From assembly GCA_963727765.1 (NCBI GenBank), contig CAVSGZ010000007.1, positions 62,001-126,000 on the forward strand: a DNA stretch of 64,000 bases. Direction: 5' to 3'. The translations under genes and the position numbers were made by a program. Source of the stretch: FEN-299 sp963727765. Lineage in GTDB: Bacteria > Acidobacteriota > Vicinamibacteria > Vicinamibacterales > Fen-181. The notes beneath the pieces are model-generated. The model worked only from the letters and a program-made list of their open reading frames with translations, was not told the DNA's origin and did not search any database. Below, in pieces: positions 25,055-35,260 of the stretch (positions are counted from its first letter, which is position 1; every line of letters starts with the position of its first letter).

Positions 25055-25077
25055 GTTAATAATGTCTGTTAATTAAG
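25055..25077. promoter_or_regulatory. Putative ROK operator palindrome
   Basis: TTAAT (25056-25060) and ATTAA (25072-25076) form an inverted repeat with an 11-base spacer; GTTAAT is also directly repeated at 25055 and 25068. It overlaps the predicted transcription start of the ROK regulator and lies between it and the divergent lyase gene. AT-rich inverted half-sites are typical of ROK repressors (Mlc, NagC, XylR), so autoregulation plus control of the divergent operon is the obvious reading. Confidence 0.45.
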
Positions 25078-25101
25078 TGGGAGCCCGACCGGTCTCCACG
25101 T

Positions 25102-26427
25102 ATGGCACACCGACGCGCCGCCCTCGACCTCGAGCCGGACCAGTTCAGGACGATCGAGAAGATCGACCTCGCGGCGATGCGCCGCCTGAACGTGATCCGG
25201 ATCCTGGACGCCGTGCGGAGCGACGGCCCCATCTCCCGCGCGAGCCTGGCCAAGCGCTCGGGCCTCAGCCCGCCCGCCGTGTCGGCGCTGGTCGACGACC
25301 TGATCGCCGGACGCGGCCTGCTCCGCGAGGTGGGCCGCGACGTGTCGACCGGCGGCCGCCGCGCGAGGCTCGTCAGCTTCGCGGCCGACCACGGCTGCGT
25401 CGTCGGCGTCGACATCGGGTCCACGAGGCTCCGCTACGCGGTCGCGGACCTCGACGGCCGCCTGCTCGGCCGGCTCGAGGAGCCGACCGGGAAGCCGTCG
25501 CCCTCCGCGCTGATCACCCAGCTGAGCGGCGGGATCCGCCGCGTCCTCGACGGCGCGCGCCGAAGCGGCCCGCTGGCCGCGATTGGAATCGGCGCGCCGG
25601 GGATGACCGACGTGCGAAAGGGCGTCGTCATCGAGGCCGCGAACCTCCGCGGGTGGACCGACATCGCCCTGCGGGAGCGCGTCTCCCGGCGGTTCGGCGT
25701 GCCAGTGGCCGTCGACAACGACGTCAACATGGCCGCGCTCGGCGAGTACTGGGTGGGCTGCGCGAGGCGCGTGCCCAATTTCGTCTTCATCGCGCTCGGC
25801 CGGGGCGTCGGCGCCGGCATCATGATCGACGGCCGGGTTCACCGCGGGAGCCAGTGGTATGCGGGAGAGATCAGCCACCTGCTGCTGGACTACACGCAGT
25901 GGCGGCGCAATTTCTGGCCGCAGGGCTACCTGGAGCGGCACGTCGGCGCCGCTGCCATCGCCGGCAGCTGGCGGCAGGCGGGGCGCGACGGGAGAGGGTC
26001 GGCCGCGAACATCGCGGCCCTCTTCGCCGCGGCGCGTCAGGGGGACGCGGCCGCCGCCGGGATCGTGAGCGAAGCGGCCACGGTCCTCGGCGTGGCGGTG
26101 GCGAACATCGTCACCACGCTGGACCCGGCCCTGGTCGTGTTCGGGGGCGGCCTCGGCCAGGTGGGCGAGCAGCTGTTGAAGCCGGTCCGGCAGGTGGTGG
26201 GGCGCATCGTCCCCAATCGGCCGGTGATCCGGATGACGGCACTCAAAGGGGACGCCCAGGTGTACGGCAGCGTGCTCACGGCGCTCAGATTGGCCAACCG
26301 CGTGCTGTACGACGAAATCCTGGCCGACCAGGATCCGTCGCGAAAGACCGGATCGCGGAACCGACGAGGCCGCAGGACGACTCCGGCCGGACGGGAACGG
26401 CCGGCGTCGCGCTCCGGGTCGAGGTGA
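25102..26427 (+). CDS. ROK family transcriptional regulator
   Basis: 441 residues. The N-terminal winged helix reads GPISRASLAKRSGLSPPAVSALVDDL (about residues 43-68, quoted as its span). The ROK sugar-kinase-like fold follows, with phosphate-1 motif VGVDIGSTRLRYAV, DNDVNMAALGE and a second nucleotide-binding loop VFGGGLGQVG. The cysteine-rich ROK zinc signature (CxCGxxGC) is missing; the equivalent region reads YTQWRRNFWPQGYLER, so zinc binding is not supported. The C-terminus has an unusual Arg/Ser-rich tail. It probably senses a sugar, and its divergent neighbour operon and the downstream PIG-L/TonB genes are candidate targets. Confidence 0.9.
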   Translation: MAHRRAALDLEPDQFRTIEKIDLAAMRRLNVIRILDAVRSDGPISRASLAKRSGLSPPAVSALVDDLIAGRGLLREVGRDVSTGGRRARLVSFAADHGCVVGVDIGSTRLRYAVADLDGRLLGRLEEPTGKPSPSALITQLSGGIRRVLDGARRSGPLAAIGIGAPGMTDVRKGVVIEAANLRGWTDIALRERVSRRFGVPVAVDNDVNMAALGEYWVGCARRVPNFVFIALGRGVGAGIMIDGRVHRGSQWYAGEISHLLLDYTQWRRNFWPQGYLERHVGAAAIAGSWRQAGRDGRGSAANIAALFAAARQGDAAAAGIVSEAATVLGVAVANIVTTLDPALVVFGGGLGQVGEQLLKPVRQVVGRIVPNRPVIRMTALKGDAQVYGSVLTALRLANRVLYDEILADQDPSRKTGSRNRRGRRTTPAGRERPASRSGSR

Positions 26428-26470
26428 GTGTCGGGCGGCGGAGTTGGAGAGGTGTTGACAGGCGGTCACT

Positions 26471-29241
26471 ATGAAACGACTTTGGATCCTCGCAGCAGCC
26501 GTCTTCGTCGCGGGCCTCGTCGTCGTGTCGCCACGGACGACCGAGGTCAGGGCCCAAGCGCGGCTGATGTCGCTGGTTTCGCAGGAGAACGGGCACGCGG
26601 CGCTCGGGCTCGCCCTGCGGCGACTGAATGTGAACGGCATCTTCCTCGAAACCGCGGCACATCCCGATGACGAGCACAATCAGCTCTACGCGCTGCTCAC
26701 GCTCGGCCAGGGGATCCGCTCGGTGGACGTCCAGACGACCCGCGGCGAAGGCGGGCAGAACGAAATAGGCCCCGAGCTGTTTCGTGACATCGCGGTCCTC
26801 AGAACCTCCGAGCTGCTGTCGGCGCACCGTCTCGACGGCGCCGAGCAGTGGTTCATCCGCGCCATCGATTACGGCTACTCGTTCGACCCCGCAGAGATCT
26901 ACAGGGCCTGGGGGCGCGACGATGTCGTGGGCGACTTCGTCCGCATGATCCGGATGCACCGGCCCGACGTCGTGCTCACGATGTCGATCCAGGGCCGCGG
27001 CGGCGACCGCGCCCATGAAGCGACGGCCGTCCTGACGCGTGAGGCGTTCCGCGCGGCGGCCGACCCGGCGCGGTATCCCGAGCAGATCAGGGCGGGCCTG
27101 CGGCCCTGGCAGGCCAGGAAGCTGTACTTCACGGGTGGTTCGGGCGTGATTGGCGGTCCGCCGCCGTCCACGCCGTCGTCCGAGCCGGCGGGGCACTTCG
27201 CCACCGTGGACTCGGGCGTGTACGACCAGCTGCTCGGGCGAACCTACACCGACATCGGCAATGACGCTCGCAGCTACCACAAGTGCCAGGGCATGGGGCT
27301 GCTGCCGCTACTGGTTGGCGGGATCGGCGGCGGGCGCGGCCCGTCCGGGGCGTCGCGCTACCGGCTGGTGGACTCGAGCATTCCCGGCGAGATGGACAAG
27401 GACGAGATGTCGCTGTTCGAGGGCGTGGACACCAGCCTGGCGGGCCTCGCATCGTTTGCCGGCCCGAATCCGCCGCAGGGTCTGACCGCCGGACTCGCCG
27501 CGATCGCCGAGCAGGCGCGGCTGGCGCAGAGGACTTCCGACTCGGGCGACGACGCGGGGACGGCCGTCCCGGTGGTGGCGGGGCTGAACGCGGTGCGGGC
27601 CCTGCGCGCCGAGCTCGGTGCGATGCGGCTCGCCGAGACCGCGCGATTCGAGATCGACTTTCGCCTGAAGATCAAGGAGGCCGACTACGAGCGGGCCGCG
27701 CTGCTCGCGTCGGGCCTGGCGTTCGAGGCGGTTGCCGACGACGGGCTGGTCGTCGCCGGCCAGCCGGTGAAGCTCTCCTTCGCCGTGGCCAACAGGGGAG
27801 CGGTCGATGTCGCGGTGACCGGCGTCGGCGTGTCGGGTTTCGCGCAGCCCGCCGCGTGCGCCGCCGGCACCGCCAAGCCGCGGGCGGTGTTCACGTGCAC
27901 GGTGGACGTCCGGGTCCCAGCCGATGCCAGGCTCACCGAGCCCTACTGGACCGACCAGTACCTGGGACACTCGGCCGCCCAAGGCCGCGCTCAACATCTT
28001 CCCGTCAGACGTCGAGTTCGGCGCGCCGTTCCGGCCGTCGCCCTTCCGCGCCGCGTTCCGCGTGAAGGTCGGTGGCGTCGAGATCGTGAAGGACCTCGCC
28101 GTCCAGTATCGCTACGCGAAGGACACCTTCGTGGGCGAGAAGCGTATGGAGTTGAACGTCGTCCCGGCCTTCTCGGTGAGGATGACGCCGGCAACCGCGG
28201 TGATTCCGGCCGTTCGCGCGGCCGGCGCGAAGACGATCGAACGCGACCTCTTCGTGTCGGTGACCAGCGGCGCGAAGGGACCGGAACAGGCGAACGTGTC
28301 GCTCGTGCTGCCGAAGGGCTGGACGGCCGTGCCGGCCGCGGCCGCGCTCAGCTTCTCGAACGAGGATGAGGCGCTCACGGCCCGCTTCCAGGTGACGGTG
28401 CCGGCGGCCGTCGGGACGGGGGAGTACCAGGTCCGCGCAGTGGTGACCTCGACCGCGGTGGGGGCGACGAAGTTCGGCAGCGGCTACCAGGAGATCGACT
28501 ACCCGCACATCGAGCGGCGGCAGGTCATCAAGCCCGCGGAGACCGACATCAAGGTGATCGACGTGAGGACGGTCCCGAACCTGCGCGTGGGGTACGTGGT
28601 CGGAGCGGGTGACCAGGTGCCGCCCGCGCTCGAGCAGCTCGGAGCCCGCGTCAGCTTCATCCAGCCCGACGAGCTGGCGTGGGGGGATTCTGTCGCGGTA
28701 CGACGTGATCATGACCGGCGTGCGCGCCTATCTCAAGCGGCCCGACCTGCGGGCGTACAACCGGCGCCTGATCGACTTCGCGAGTCGCGGTGGGACGGTG
28801 ATCGTCCAGTACAACAAGATGGAGTTCAACCAGGCACAGTTCGGGCCGTACCCGGCCAAGGTCGGCACCGGCCGGGTGACTGACGAGAACGCGCCGGTGA
28901 AGGTCCTGGTGCCGGGACATCCGGTCTTCAACTTCCCGAACCGGATCACCGACGCTGCGTGGAAGGGCTGGGTACAGGAACGAGGCCTGTACTTCCTCGG
29001 CGAGAAGGACCCGAAATACGTGGACCTCGTCTCGATGGTAGATTCTGCGCCGGACAACCCGGGCGCCAAGCTCGGGGCGCTCGTCGACGCGCGCGTCGGC
29101 AAGGGGCACTGGATCTACCTCGGTCTCGGGCTGTGGCGGCAGCTGCCGGCGCAGACCGAAGGCGCGTATCAACTTCTGGCGAATCTCATCAGCCTGCCCA
29201 GGGCGCCGGCCGCGCCCGGGGCCGTCGGCAAGGACCACTGA
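26471..29241 (+). CDS. Secreted PIG-L family deacetylase, two frameshifts
   Basis: A large secreted PIG-L/LmbE-type protein, about 922 residues when repaired. A signal peptide is followed by the zinc motif AAHPDDEHNQ (His64, Asp67) and a later His in GDRAHEA near 181. A beta-sandwich region and a C-terminal Rossmann/glutamine-amidotransferase-like domain (YDVIMTGVRAY, GGTVIVQYNK) come after. The frame breaks at 27964-27966 (GGG; WTDQYLG should run into DTRPPKAALNIF) and at 28681-28690 (should read WGDLSRYDVIM). Both equal one extra base. PIG-L enzymes deacetylate N-acetylated sugars. It lies between a ROK regulator and a TonB receptor, consistent with glycan use. Confidence 0.78.
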
Positions 29242-29326
29242 AGGCTCGACAGGTGACCACTGAGGGACGCGTGACGGCCGTGCCAGACCCGGGCGCTTGT
29301 GCCCCAATTCCGGAGGATCGCGAGAC

Positions 29327-32245
29327 ATGTATCGTGTGATGCTCGCAGCCGTGCTCGCTCTCGCGCTGGCTGCCGTTCCCGCCGCGGCTCAGTCGCAGGC
29401 GGCCAACGGCTCCATCGAGGGCTCGGTCGTCGACACCTCAGGCGGCGTGCTCCCGGGCGTCACGGTGACGGTGACCAACACCGACACCGGGGCCCAGCGC
29501 GTCGTCGTCAGCAACGAGGCCGGGCTCTTCCGCGCCCTCCTGCTGCCGCTCGGCACGTACAAGGTCGTGGCGGAACTCCAGGGATTCAAGAAGTACGAGG
29601 AGTTGGGGATCAAATTGAGCGTTGGCCAGACGGTGACGCTCAAGGTCACGATGGGCGTCGGGGCGGTGACCGAGACGGTGGAGGTCAACGCGGCCGACAA
29701 GCCGGCGCTCGAACTGGCCCGCATCGACATCGGCCACACGATGACCGACCAGGAGGTGCACGAGCTGCCGCTGGTCGCGCGCAACCCGTACAACTTCGCG
29801 CTCGTGCAGCCGGGCGTCACCGGTTATGAGAACGTGGAGTTCGGCGTGCCCAGGCTCGCGGCCAACGGTGCGGCGATGCGCATCAATTACCAGATCGACG
29901 GCAACACGAACACCGAGAAAGACCGTGCGGGGCTGCGCCTGCTGCCGATGTCCGAGGTCATGATCCAGGAGGTCAAGGTCGTGACCACGGGCTTCGCGCC
30001 CGAGTTCGGCCAGACGATGGGCATGGTCTACAACGCCGTGACGCCGTCGGGCACGAACCAGTACCACGGCCAGGCGAGCTACCTGTTCCGCCGCAATCCA
30101 TTCAGCGCGTTCCCGTTCTTCTTCGGGTGCGGCAGCACGACGCCGGCGGCCAACTGCCCGCCGATCTCGTCGACCGCCGTCCGCCCGGCGACCAAGGTCG
30201 ACACGTTTACCGGCGATGTCGGCGGCCCGATCGTGAAGAACAAGCTGTTCTTCTACGGCGGATTCGAGCAGACCCGCCGCGACCTCTCGTCCACCTCACT
30301 CATCACCGTCAGCCCGGACATCGTGTCGCAGCTGGGCCTGCCGGCGCAGCCGGCCGCCGCGCCCAACGTGCAGACGGGGAAGTTCATCATCGCGAAGGCG
30401 GACTACCAGATCAACAACCACCACCGGTTCACCGGCCGCTGGCTGCAGTTCCACAACGACGCGCCCTACAACAGCGGCGGCGGCATCCTGACGCTGCAGC
30501 GCGCCACCAACTTCCTCGACGCGATGGACTCGGTGTCCGGCCAGCTGGCGTCGACGTTCGGCTCGAACCTGCTCAACGAGTTCCGCGTGCAGTACGCGCA
30601 CCGGCACCAAAGCTCGGTGGCCAACTCCGACTCGGGGACGGGCCCGGCGATCCTGATCAGCGGCGTGATCGGGTTCGGCGGCCCGTGGTCAGCCACCGGC
30701 CAGGGGAACGCGGGGTTCGACTTCAAGCAGAACATCTCGCAGGTGATCGACAACGTCACCTACGTGTGGGGCGAGCACAGCTTCAAGGCCGGATTCGACC
30801 TCCAGCACATCTACGACGAGCGGACCGCGGCGCCGCAGTTCCTCTACACGTTCCCGACGGTCGCCTCGTATCTAGCGGCCGAGGCCGGCACCGCTCCCAT
30901 GGGCTATTCGTCGATGACGCAGCTGACCGGGGACCGGACCTTCAACATGTCGACCAACATCATGAGCCTGTTCGTCCAGGACGACTGGCAGATCCGGCCG
31001 AATGTGAAGATGCTGTACGGCGTCCGGTACGACCTCTACCTCTATCCCTCGGGCCTGGCGAATGCGCCGCTGACGCAGACGCAGTCGTTCAACATCGACA
31101 AGAACAACTTCGGCCCGCGCGTTGGCGTGGCGTGGACGCTCAACCCGACCACCGTGCTGCGCGCGAGCACCGGGCTGATGTACGACCAGCCCATCCTCGG
31201 CGGCTACGAGCAGGCCCTGCAGCTCTCGGGCTCGCCGAAGGCGCCGATCTACACGTTCACCCCGACCTCGCAGGGCGCGCCGGCGTTTCCGAATGGCGTG
31301 ACGACGGGCTCGCTCGCGCAGCAGTCGCCGTGGGCCGTGGATCCGAACTTCGTGGTCGGGCGCACGTGGCAGTCCAACGTCCAGATCGAGCACGCCTTCA
31401 GGCGTGACTTCTCGGTGTCCGCCGGGTTCATGTACGCCAGGGGCTACTCACTGCCGGTGGTCACCGACGTGAACCTGATTCCCACGGGCAGCACGCTGGC
31501 TGACGGCCGCCCGATCTATAGCGGGACGGTCAACTCGACCACGCGCGTGAACCCGACCTTCAACCACATCTACGAGGTGCAGTCGATCGGCGACTCGACC
31601 TTCAAGTCGTTCACCCTGCAGGTGACCAAGCGCTTCGCCCAGGGGCTGACCTTCAACATCCAGTACCAGCTCGGCAAGGGGACCGACGACACGCCGCTGC
31701 TCACGCAGTTGACCGTGCAGTCGGAGAGCGGCCGGTCCGACCCGAGCAACCTGCAGCGCGATACCGGCCCGAACCCGCTCGACATGCGCCAGAACTTCAC
31801 GGGCAACATCGTGTGGGTGACGTCGAGCAACGCGTCGAATCGCATCGCCCGGGCCCTGCTCAGCGGCAACGAGATCGGCGTGCTGCTGCAGTTCAACAGC
31901 GGCCTGCCGGTGAACATCGCGGCCAACCGGGACCTCAACGGGGACGGCGTGAGCAGCGACCGCCCGCTCTACGTCGCCCGCAACTCGCTCTACCTGCCGG
32001 CCCGGAAGAACGTGGACATGCGCTACACGCGAATGGTCCCGATCCACGGGAGCGTCAAGGGCGAGGTCATCATGGAGCTCAAGAACGTCTTCAACACGCA
32101 GCAGATGGCGGGCATCAACACGACGGTGGCCGTGGACACGTCCGGCAACCCGACGGCGACGATCCCGACCGACCCGTATCAGTTCCCGAACCCCTCCGGT
32201 TACGAACAGCGGAAGTTCCAGCTCGGCTTCCGCGTCAGGTTCTAG
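29327..32245 (+). CDS. Oar-like TonB-dependent receptor with carboxypeptidase-regulatory domain
   Basis: 972 residues. Signal peptide (ends AAAQS), then a CarboxypepD_reg-like beta-sandwich (GSIEGSVVDTSGGVLPGVTVTV, about residues 30-110), a plug-like domain with PLVARNPYNFALVQPGV, and a large barrel with RRNPFSAFPFFFGCG, GGPIVKNKLFFYGGFEQ and VQDDWQIRPNVKMLYGVRYD. It ends in FRVRF, a barrel-insertion signature. This is the acidobacterial Oar/TonB expansion family. Substrate unknown; the preceding PIG-L gene suggests an N-acetylated glycan. ATG 29327 with GGAGG about ten bases upstream. Confidence 0.9.
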   Translation: MYRVMLAAVLALALAAVPAAAQSQAANGSIEGSVVDTSGGVLPGVTVTVTNTDTGAQRVVVSNEAGLFRALLLPLGTYKVVAELQGFKKYEELGIKLSVGQTVTLKVTMGVGAVTETVEVNAADKPALELARIDIGHTMTDQEVHELPLVARNPYNFALVQPGVTGYENVEFGVPRLAANGAAMRINYQIDGNTNTEKDRAGLRLLPMSEVMIQEVKVVTTGFAPEFGQTMGMVYNAVTPSGTNQYHGQASYLFRRNPFSAFPFFFGCGSTTPAANCPPISSTAVRPATKVDTFTGDVGGPIVKNKLFFYGGFEQTRRDLSSTSLITVSPDIVSQLGLPAQPAAAPNVQTGKFIIAKADYQINNHHRFTGRWLQFHNDAPYNSGGGILTLQRATNFLDAMDSVSGQLASTFGSNLLNEFRVQYAHRHQSSVANSDSGTGPAILISGVIGFGGPWSATGQGNAGFDFKQNISQVIDNVTYVWGEHSFKAGFDLQHIYDERTAAPQFLYTFPTVASYLAAEAGTAPMGYSSMTQLTGDRTFNMSTNIMSLFVQDDWQIRPNVKMLYGVRYDLYLYPSGLANAPLTQTQSFNIDKNNFGPRVGVAWTLNPTTVLRASTGLMYDQPILGGYEQALQLSGSPKAPIYTFTPTSQGAPAFPNGVTTGSLAQQSPWAVDPNFVVGRTWQSNVQIEHAFRRDFSVSAGFMYARGYSLPVVTDVNLIPTGSTLADGRPIYSGTVNSTTRVNPTFNHIYEVQSIGDSTFKSFTLQVTKRFAQGLTFNIQYQLGKGTDDTPLLTQLTVQSESGRSDPSNLQRDTGPNPLDMRQNFTGNIVWVTSSNASNRIARALLSGNEIGVLLQFNSGLPVNIAANRDLNGDGVSSDRPLYVARNSLYLPARKNVDMRYTRMVPIHGSVKGEVIMELKNVFNTQQMAGINTTVAVDTSGNPTATIPTDPYQFPNPSGYEQRKFQLGFRVRF

Positions 32246-32258
32246 AGACTCGAAAGGG

Positions 32259-32290
32259 CGGCCCGGTCCGGCGGAAGCCGGGCCGGGTCG
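32259..32290. terminator. Strong 14-bp hairpin with GGAA loop
   Basis: Bases 32259-32272 pair with 32277-32290 over 14 positions (two G-T wobbles) around a GGAA tetraloop. It lies 14 bases past the receptor stop and before the convergent HPF gene. No U-run follows, but the stem is very strong and may work in both directions. Confidence 0.7.
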
Positions 32291-32325
32291 CCCCCTCGAC
32301 TGCCCAATCCGGCGCCAGGCGCCGG

Positions 32326-32640
32326 CTATCTGTCGCTCAGCCTGTCCATCGTGTTCTGCAGGATTTTCCTCAGCTTCTCCGCGGCCCCGTCCACGGCCTC
32401 GTGCAGCGTGCCGGCCTGGTGGGTGACCGCGATCGGCTGGAGGCCGCCAATCCTCGCCTCCAGCAGGCAGCGTTTGTCATCGGCGCCGCCCTTGTGACCG
32501 TTGATGTCGCTCAGGTGAACTTCGACGCGCGTGATGCGCGGCGTCCATCGGCGCACAGCGCTCTCCACGGCCTCCTCGACCGTCTGCGCGAGGATCGCGT
32601 TTCCCTTGACGCTGCTGTCGGCATGCACCTGGACCTGCAT
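32326..32640 (-). CDS. HPF/RaiA-like ribosome hibernation factor (short form)
   Basis: 104 residues starting at ATG 32640, eight bases after AGGAGG. The beta-alpha-beta-beta-beta-alpha pattern of the S30AE family is visible: MQVQVHADSSV, AVRRWTPRITRVEVHLSD, DKRCLLEARIGGLQPIAVTHQ, and the C-terminal helix VDGAAEKLRKILQNTM. Such proteins bind the 30S decoding region and silence ribosomes in stationary phase. Confidence 0.8.
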   Translation of the reverse strand: MQVQVHADSSVKGNAILAQTVEEAVESAVRRWTPRITRVEVHLSDINGHKGGADDKRCLLEARIGGLQPIAVTHQAGTLHEAVDGAAEKLRKILQNTMDRLSDR

Positions 32641-32720
32641 CGATGTGTCCTCCTGTGGCCTAGGGGGTCTTCGTTCGCGAAAAGCCAATCAGCCCGAGTA
32701 GCACATCCTCGGCCTATCCT

Positions 32721-32783
32721 GAACCTCCCTCCTTCCTACCTCCTATTTCATACTTAGTACTTCATACTTCGCACTTCTAACTT
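32721..32783. repeat. Degenerate heptamer repeat, nine units (xxxACTT type)
   Basis: Nine consecutive 7-base units in the gap upstream of the HPF gene, e.g. CATACTT, AGTACTT, CATACTT, CGCACTT and CTAACTT, preceded by more pyrimidine-rich units such as CCTCCTT. It is AT-richer than its surroundings. The rest of the 217-base gap shows nothing recognisable. Confidence 0.7.
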
Positions 32784-32857
32784 GTGAGACGCCGCCCTCT
32801 CGCGCAAGGCCGGACCGACTGACGCCGGTCCGGCCTCGTCCGCCGCTTCCGAGGTCC

Positions 32858-33987
32858 CTATTCGAGGATGTGAATGTTGTGCCTGGCCGACACGTCCTTG
32901 AGCTGCTTCGGCCAGACCGACACGGTGACCTCGCCGAGGTGGGCCGTCCGCAGCAGGTACATGTAGGTCCGCGACTGCCCGATGCCGCCGCCGATGCTCA
33001 GCGGGATCTTGTCGTTCATGATCGCCTGGTGGTACGGCAGCGCGAGGTTCTCCATCAGGTTCGACGCCTCGAGCTGCTTGACCAGCGTGTCCTTGGTCAC
33101 GCGGATGCCCATCGAGGTCAATTCGTGGCGCCGGTGGGTGACCGGGTTCCAGACCAGGATGTCGCCGTTGAGGCCGTGCGTCGGCTTGCCGGTCGCCTTC
33201 GAGGTGTCGGTGATCCAGTCGTCGTAGTCGGCGGCGCGCATCTCGTGCGGGTAGCCGTCGGCGAGCACGTACCCGATGCCGATGATGAAGACCGCAGGGT
33301 ATTCCTGCAGGATGCGCGTCTCGCGCTCTTTCCTCGGCAGGTCGGGTACATCTCCAGAAGCTCCTCGGCGTGCAGGAACTTCAGCTCCTCGGGGAAGCCG
33401 TCGTACTTCGTGTTCGCCAGCTTGGGGAACATCTCCTGGGCCATCATGCCGGCGCCGCGGATGACCTTCCAGATCTTCGTGACCACGTCCTTCAGGAAGT
33501 CGAGGTTCCGCATGTCGGCCGTGATCGCGCGCTCCCAGTCCCACTGGTCCACGTACGAGCTGTGGTCGTGGTCGAGGAAGTAGTCCTTACGAACCGCGCG
33601 CATGTCCGTGCAGATCCCCTGGCCGGGCTGGCAGCCGAACTGCGCCAGCGCGGGCCTCTTCCACTTGGTGGCCGCCTGCACGACCTGCGCGTTGAGCCGG
33701 CGCTCGAGGCCGAGACCGCACGGGAATTCGACCGGCGTGCGCGAACCGTCGCGATCGAGCATGTCGTTGAGGCCGCTCTCCCGCTCCACGATCAACGGGA
33801 CCTGCACCATCGTCAGGTTCAGGGCTTCGCAGAGGTGCTTTTCGATGTAGTCCTTGATGACGTAGAGCGCCCGCATCCGTTCGAGCGGGGGGAGGACCGC
33901 CTGGTAATCGTTCGGGAGAATCCGATCCACCTCCTCGTAGGTGCTAATGCCCGGTCCCGCCAAATCCTGCTTCTTGTCTCGAACCAT
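32858..33987 (-). CDS. asnA: Aspartate-ammonia ligase (AsnA), frameshifted
   Basis: The N-terminal part starts at 33987 (SYVDQWDWERAI and IVERESGLNDML are AsnA hallmarks). The C-terminal part, with FIIGIGYVLADGYPHEMRAADYDDW and the active-site loop SIGGGIGQSRTYMYLL, lies in another frame. The break is at 33342-33346: one extra base (expected CCGGAC for observed CCGAC) restores ...EMYP-DLPRKERE... The repaired enzyme is about 376 residues. AsnA is a class II-synthetase-like ATP-dependent enzyme making asparagine from aspartate and ammonia. All catalytic motifs survive on either side, so a sequence error is likely. Confidence 0.85.
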
Positions 33988-34142
33988 GAGTTCTCCGCTC
34001 CTTGTTGAGATGAGACAACGGCTCCGACTTCCAACGAGGCAAGCTTACACCCGCTGAGGCCGGCAGGAAAATCGTCTATGATGAAAAGACCCGGTCGGGT
34101 CGAGGGCGGTCGCGGACGCACCGGGTCGACAGGTCGGACTTC

Positions 34143-35255
34143 ATGCCGGGAGTACGTACTGTGGCTGCAATGCGCGAGATTCGTGGGAGCGCACGCGCGC
34201 TGCCGATGATGGGGTTGCTGGCGGCCGTGGCCGCCGGGTGCGGGGGGCGCCCCGCCGCCAGGTCGCCGGCGCCGCCGCCCACGTTGGTGCAGACGGCGGA
34301 CGTGCGCCAGGTGCCGGTCGAGGAGAAGTCCGAGTACGTCGCGACGATCGAGTCGTTGTCGTCGACCGACATCAAGCCGGAGGTGAGCGGGGAACTGCGG
34401 GCGATCCTGGTGAAGCCGGGCGACCGCGTGGACCCGTCGACGCCGCTGTTCGAGATCGACCCGGCCCGCCAGCGGGCGACCGTGTCGAGCGAGGACGCCG
34501 CACGCGCCGCGCAGGTGGCTTCGACGACATTCGCCAGGCAGCAGCTCGACCGCGCCCGGACGCTGTTCCAGGCCGGGGCCGGCAGCCAGCAGGACCTCGA
34601 CCAGGCGCAGGCGAACTACGACGCCGCGGTGTCGCAGGTGAACTCGCTCGACGCGCGGGTCAAGCAGGAGCAGGTGACGCTGGGCTACTACGCCGTCCGG
34701 GCGCCGCTGACCGGCACGGTCGGCGACATCCCGGTCCGCGTCGGCATGCACGTGACGTCGGACACGCTGCTGACCACCGTGGACCGCAACCAGGATCTCG
34801 ACATCGACGTGAGCGTCCCCCTCGAGCACGGGGCCGACCTCAAAGTGGGGCTGCCGATCGAGGTGGTTGGCGTCGGGGGAGCCGTCATCGCGCGGACGTC
34901 GATCTACTTCGTGTCCCGGCGGGTCGATGACCAGACGCAGAGTGTGCTCGTCAAGGGCAAGGTGCCGCCGAGCGCGGGCGTCCGGTCGTCGCAGTACGTC
35001 CGGGCCCGCATCATCTGGCGCACGCGGCCGGGTCTCACGGTGCCGGTGCTGTCGGTGGTCCGCATCAACGGCCAGCCGTTCGTGTTCGTCGCCGAGCCGA
35101 AGGACGGCTCGCTGACCGTCCGCCAGCAGCGGATCGAGGTCGGTGACATCATCGGCGACGCCTTCGAGGTGCTCGGCGGGCTGACCGCCGGCCAGCAGAT
35201 CGTTGTCTCGGGCGCCCAGAAGCTCGGCAACGGCATGCGTATCCGGACTTCGTAG
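34143..35255 (+). CDS. RND efflux periplasmic adaptor (membrane-fusion protein)
   Basis: 370 residues. An ATG at 34170 would give a lipoprotein signal (ARALPMMGLLAAVAAGC) and may be the real start. The lipoyl domain (VSGELRAILVKPGDRV), the alpha-helical hairpin (about residues 120-180), lipoyl part two (GYYAVRAPLTGTVGDIP) and the beta-barrel/membrane-proximal domains are all present. It joins the RND pump to the TolC-like channel. Five bases separate it from the pump gene. Confidence 0.92.
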   Translation: MPGVRTVAAMREIRGSARALPMMGLLAAVAAGCGGRPAARSPAPPPTLVQTADVRQVPVEEKSEYVATIESLSSTDIKPEVSGELRAILVKPGDRVDPSTPLFEIDPARQRATVSSEDAARAAQVASTTFARQQLDRARTLFQAGAGSQQDLDQAQANYDAAVSQVNSLDARVKQEQVTLGYYAVRAPLTGTVGDIPVRVGMHVTSDTLLTTVDRNQDLDIDVSVPLEHGADLKVGLPIEVVGVGGAVIARTSIYFVSRRVDDQTQSVLVKGKVPPSAGVRSSQYVRARIIWRTRPGLTVPVLSVVRINGQPFVFVAEPKDGSLTVRQQRIEVGDIIGDAFEVLGGLTAGQQIVVSGAQKLGNGMRIRTS

Positions 35256-35260
35256 CCCAG

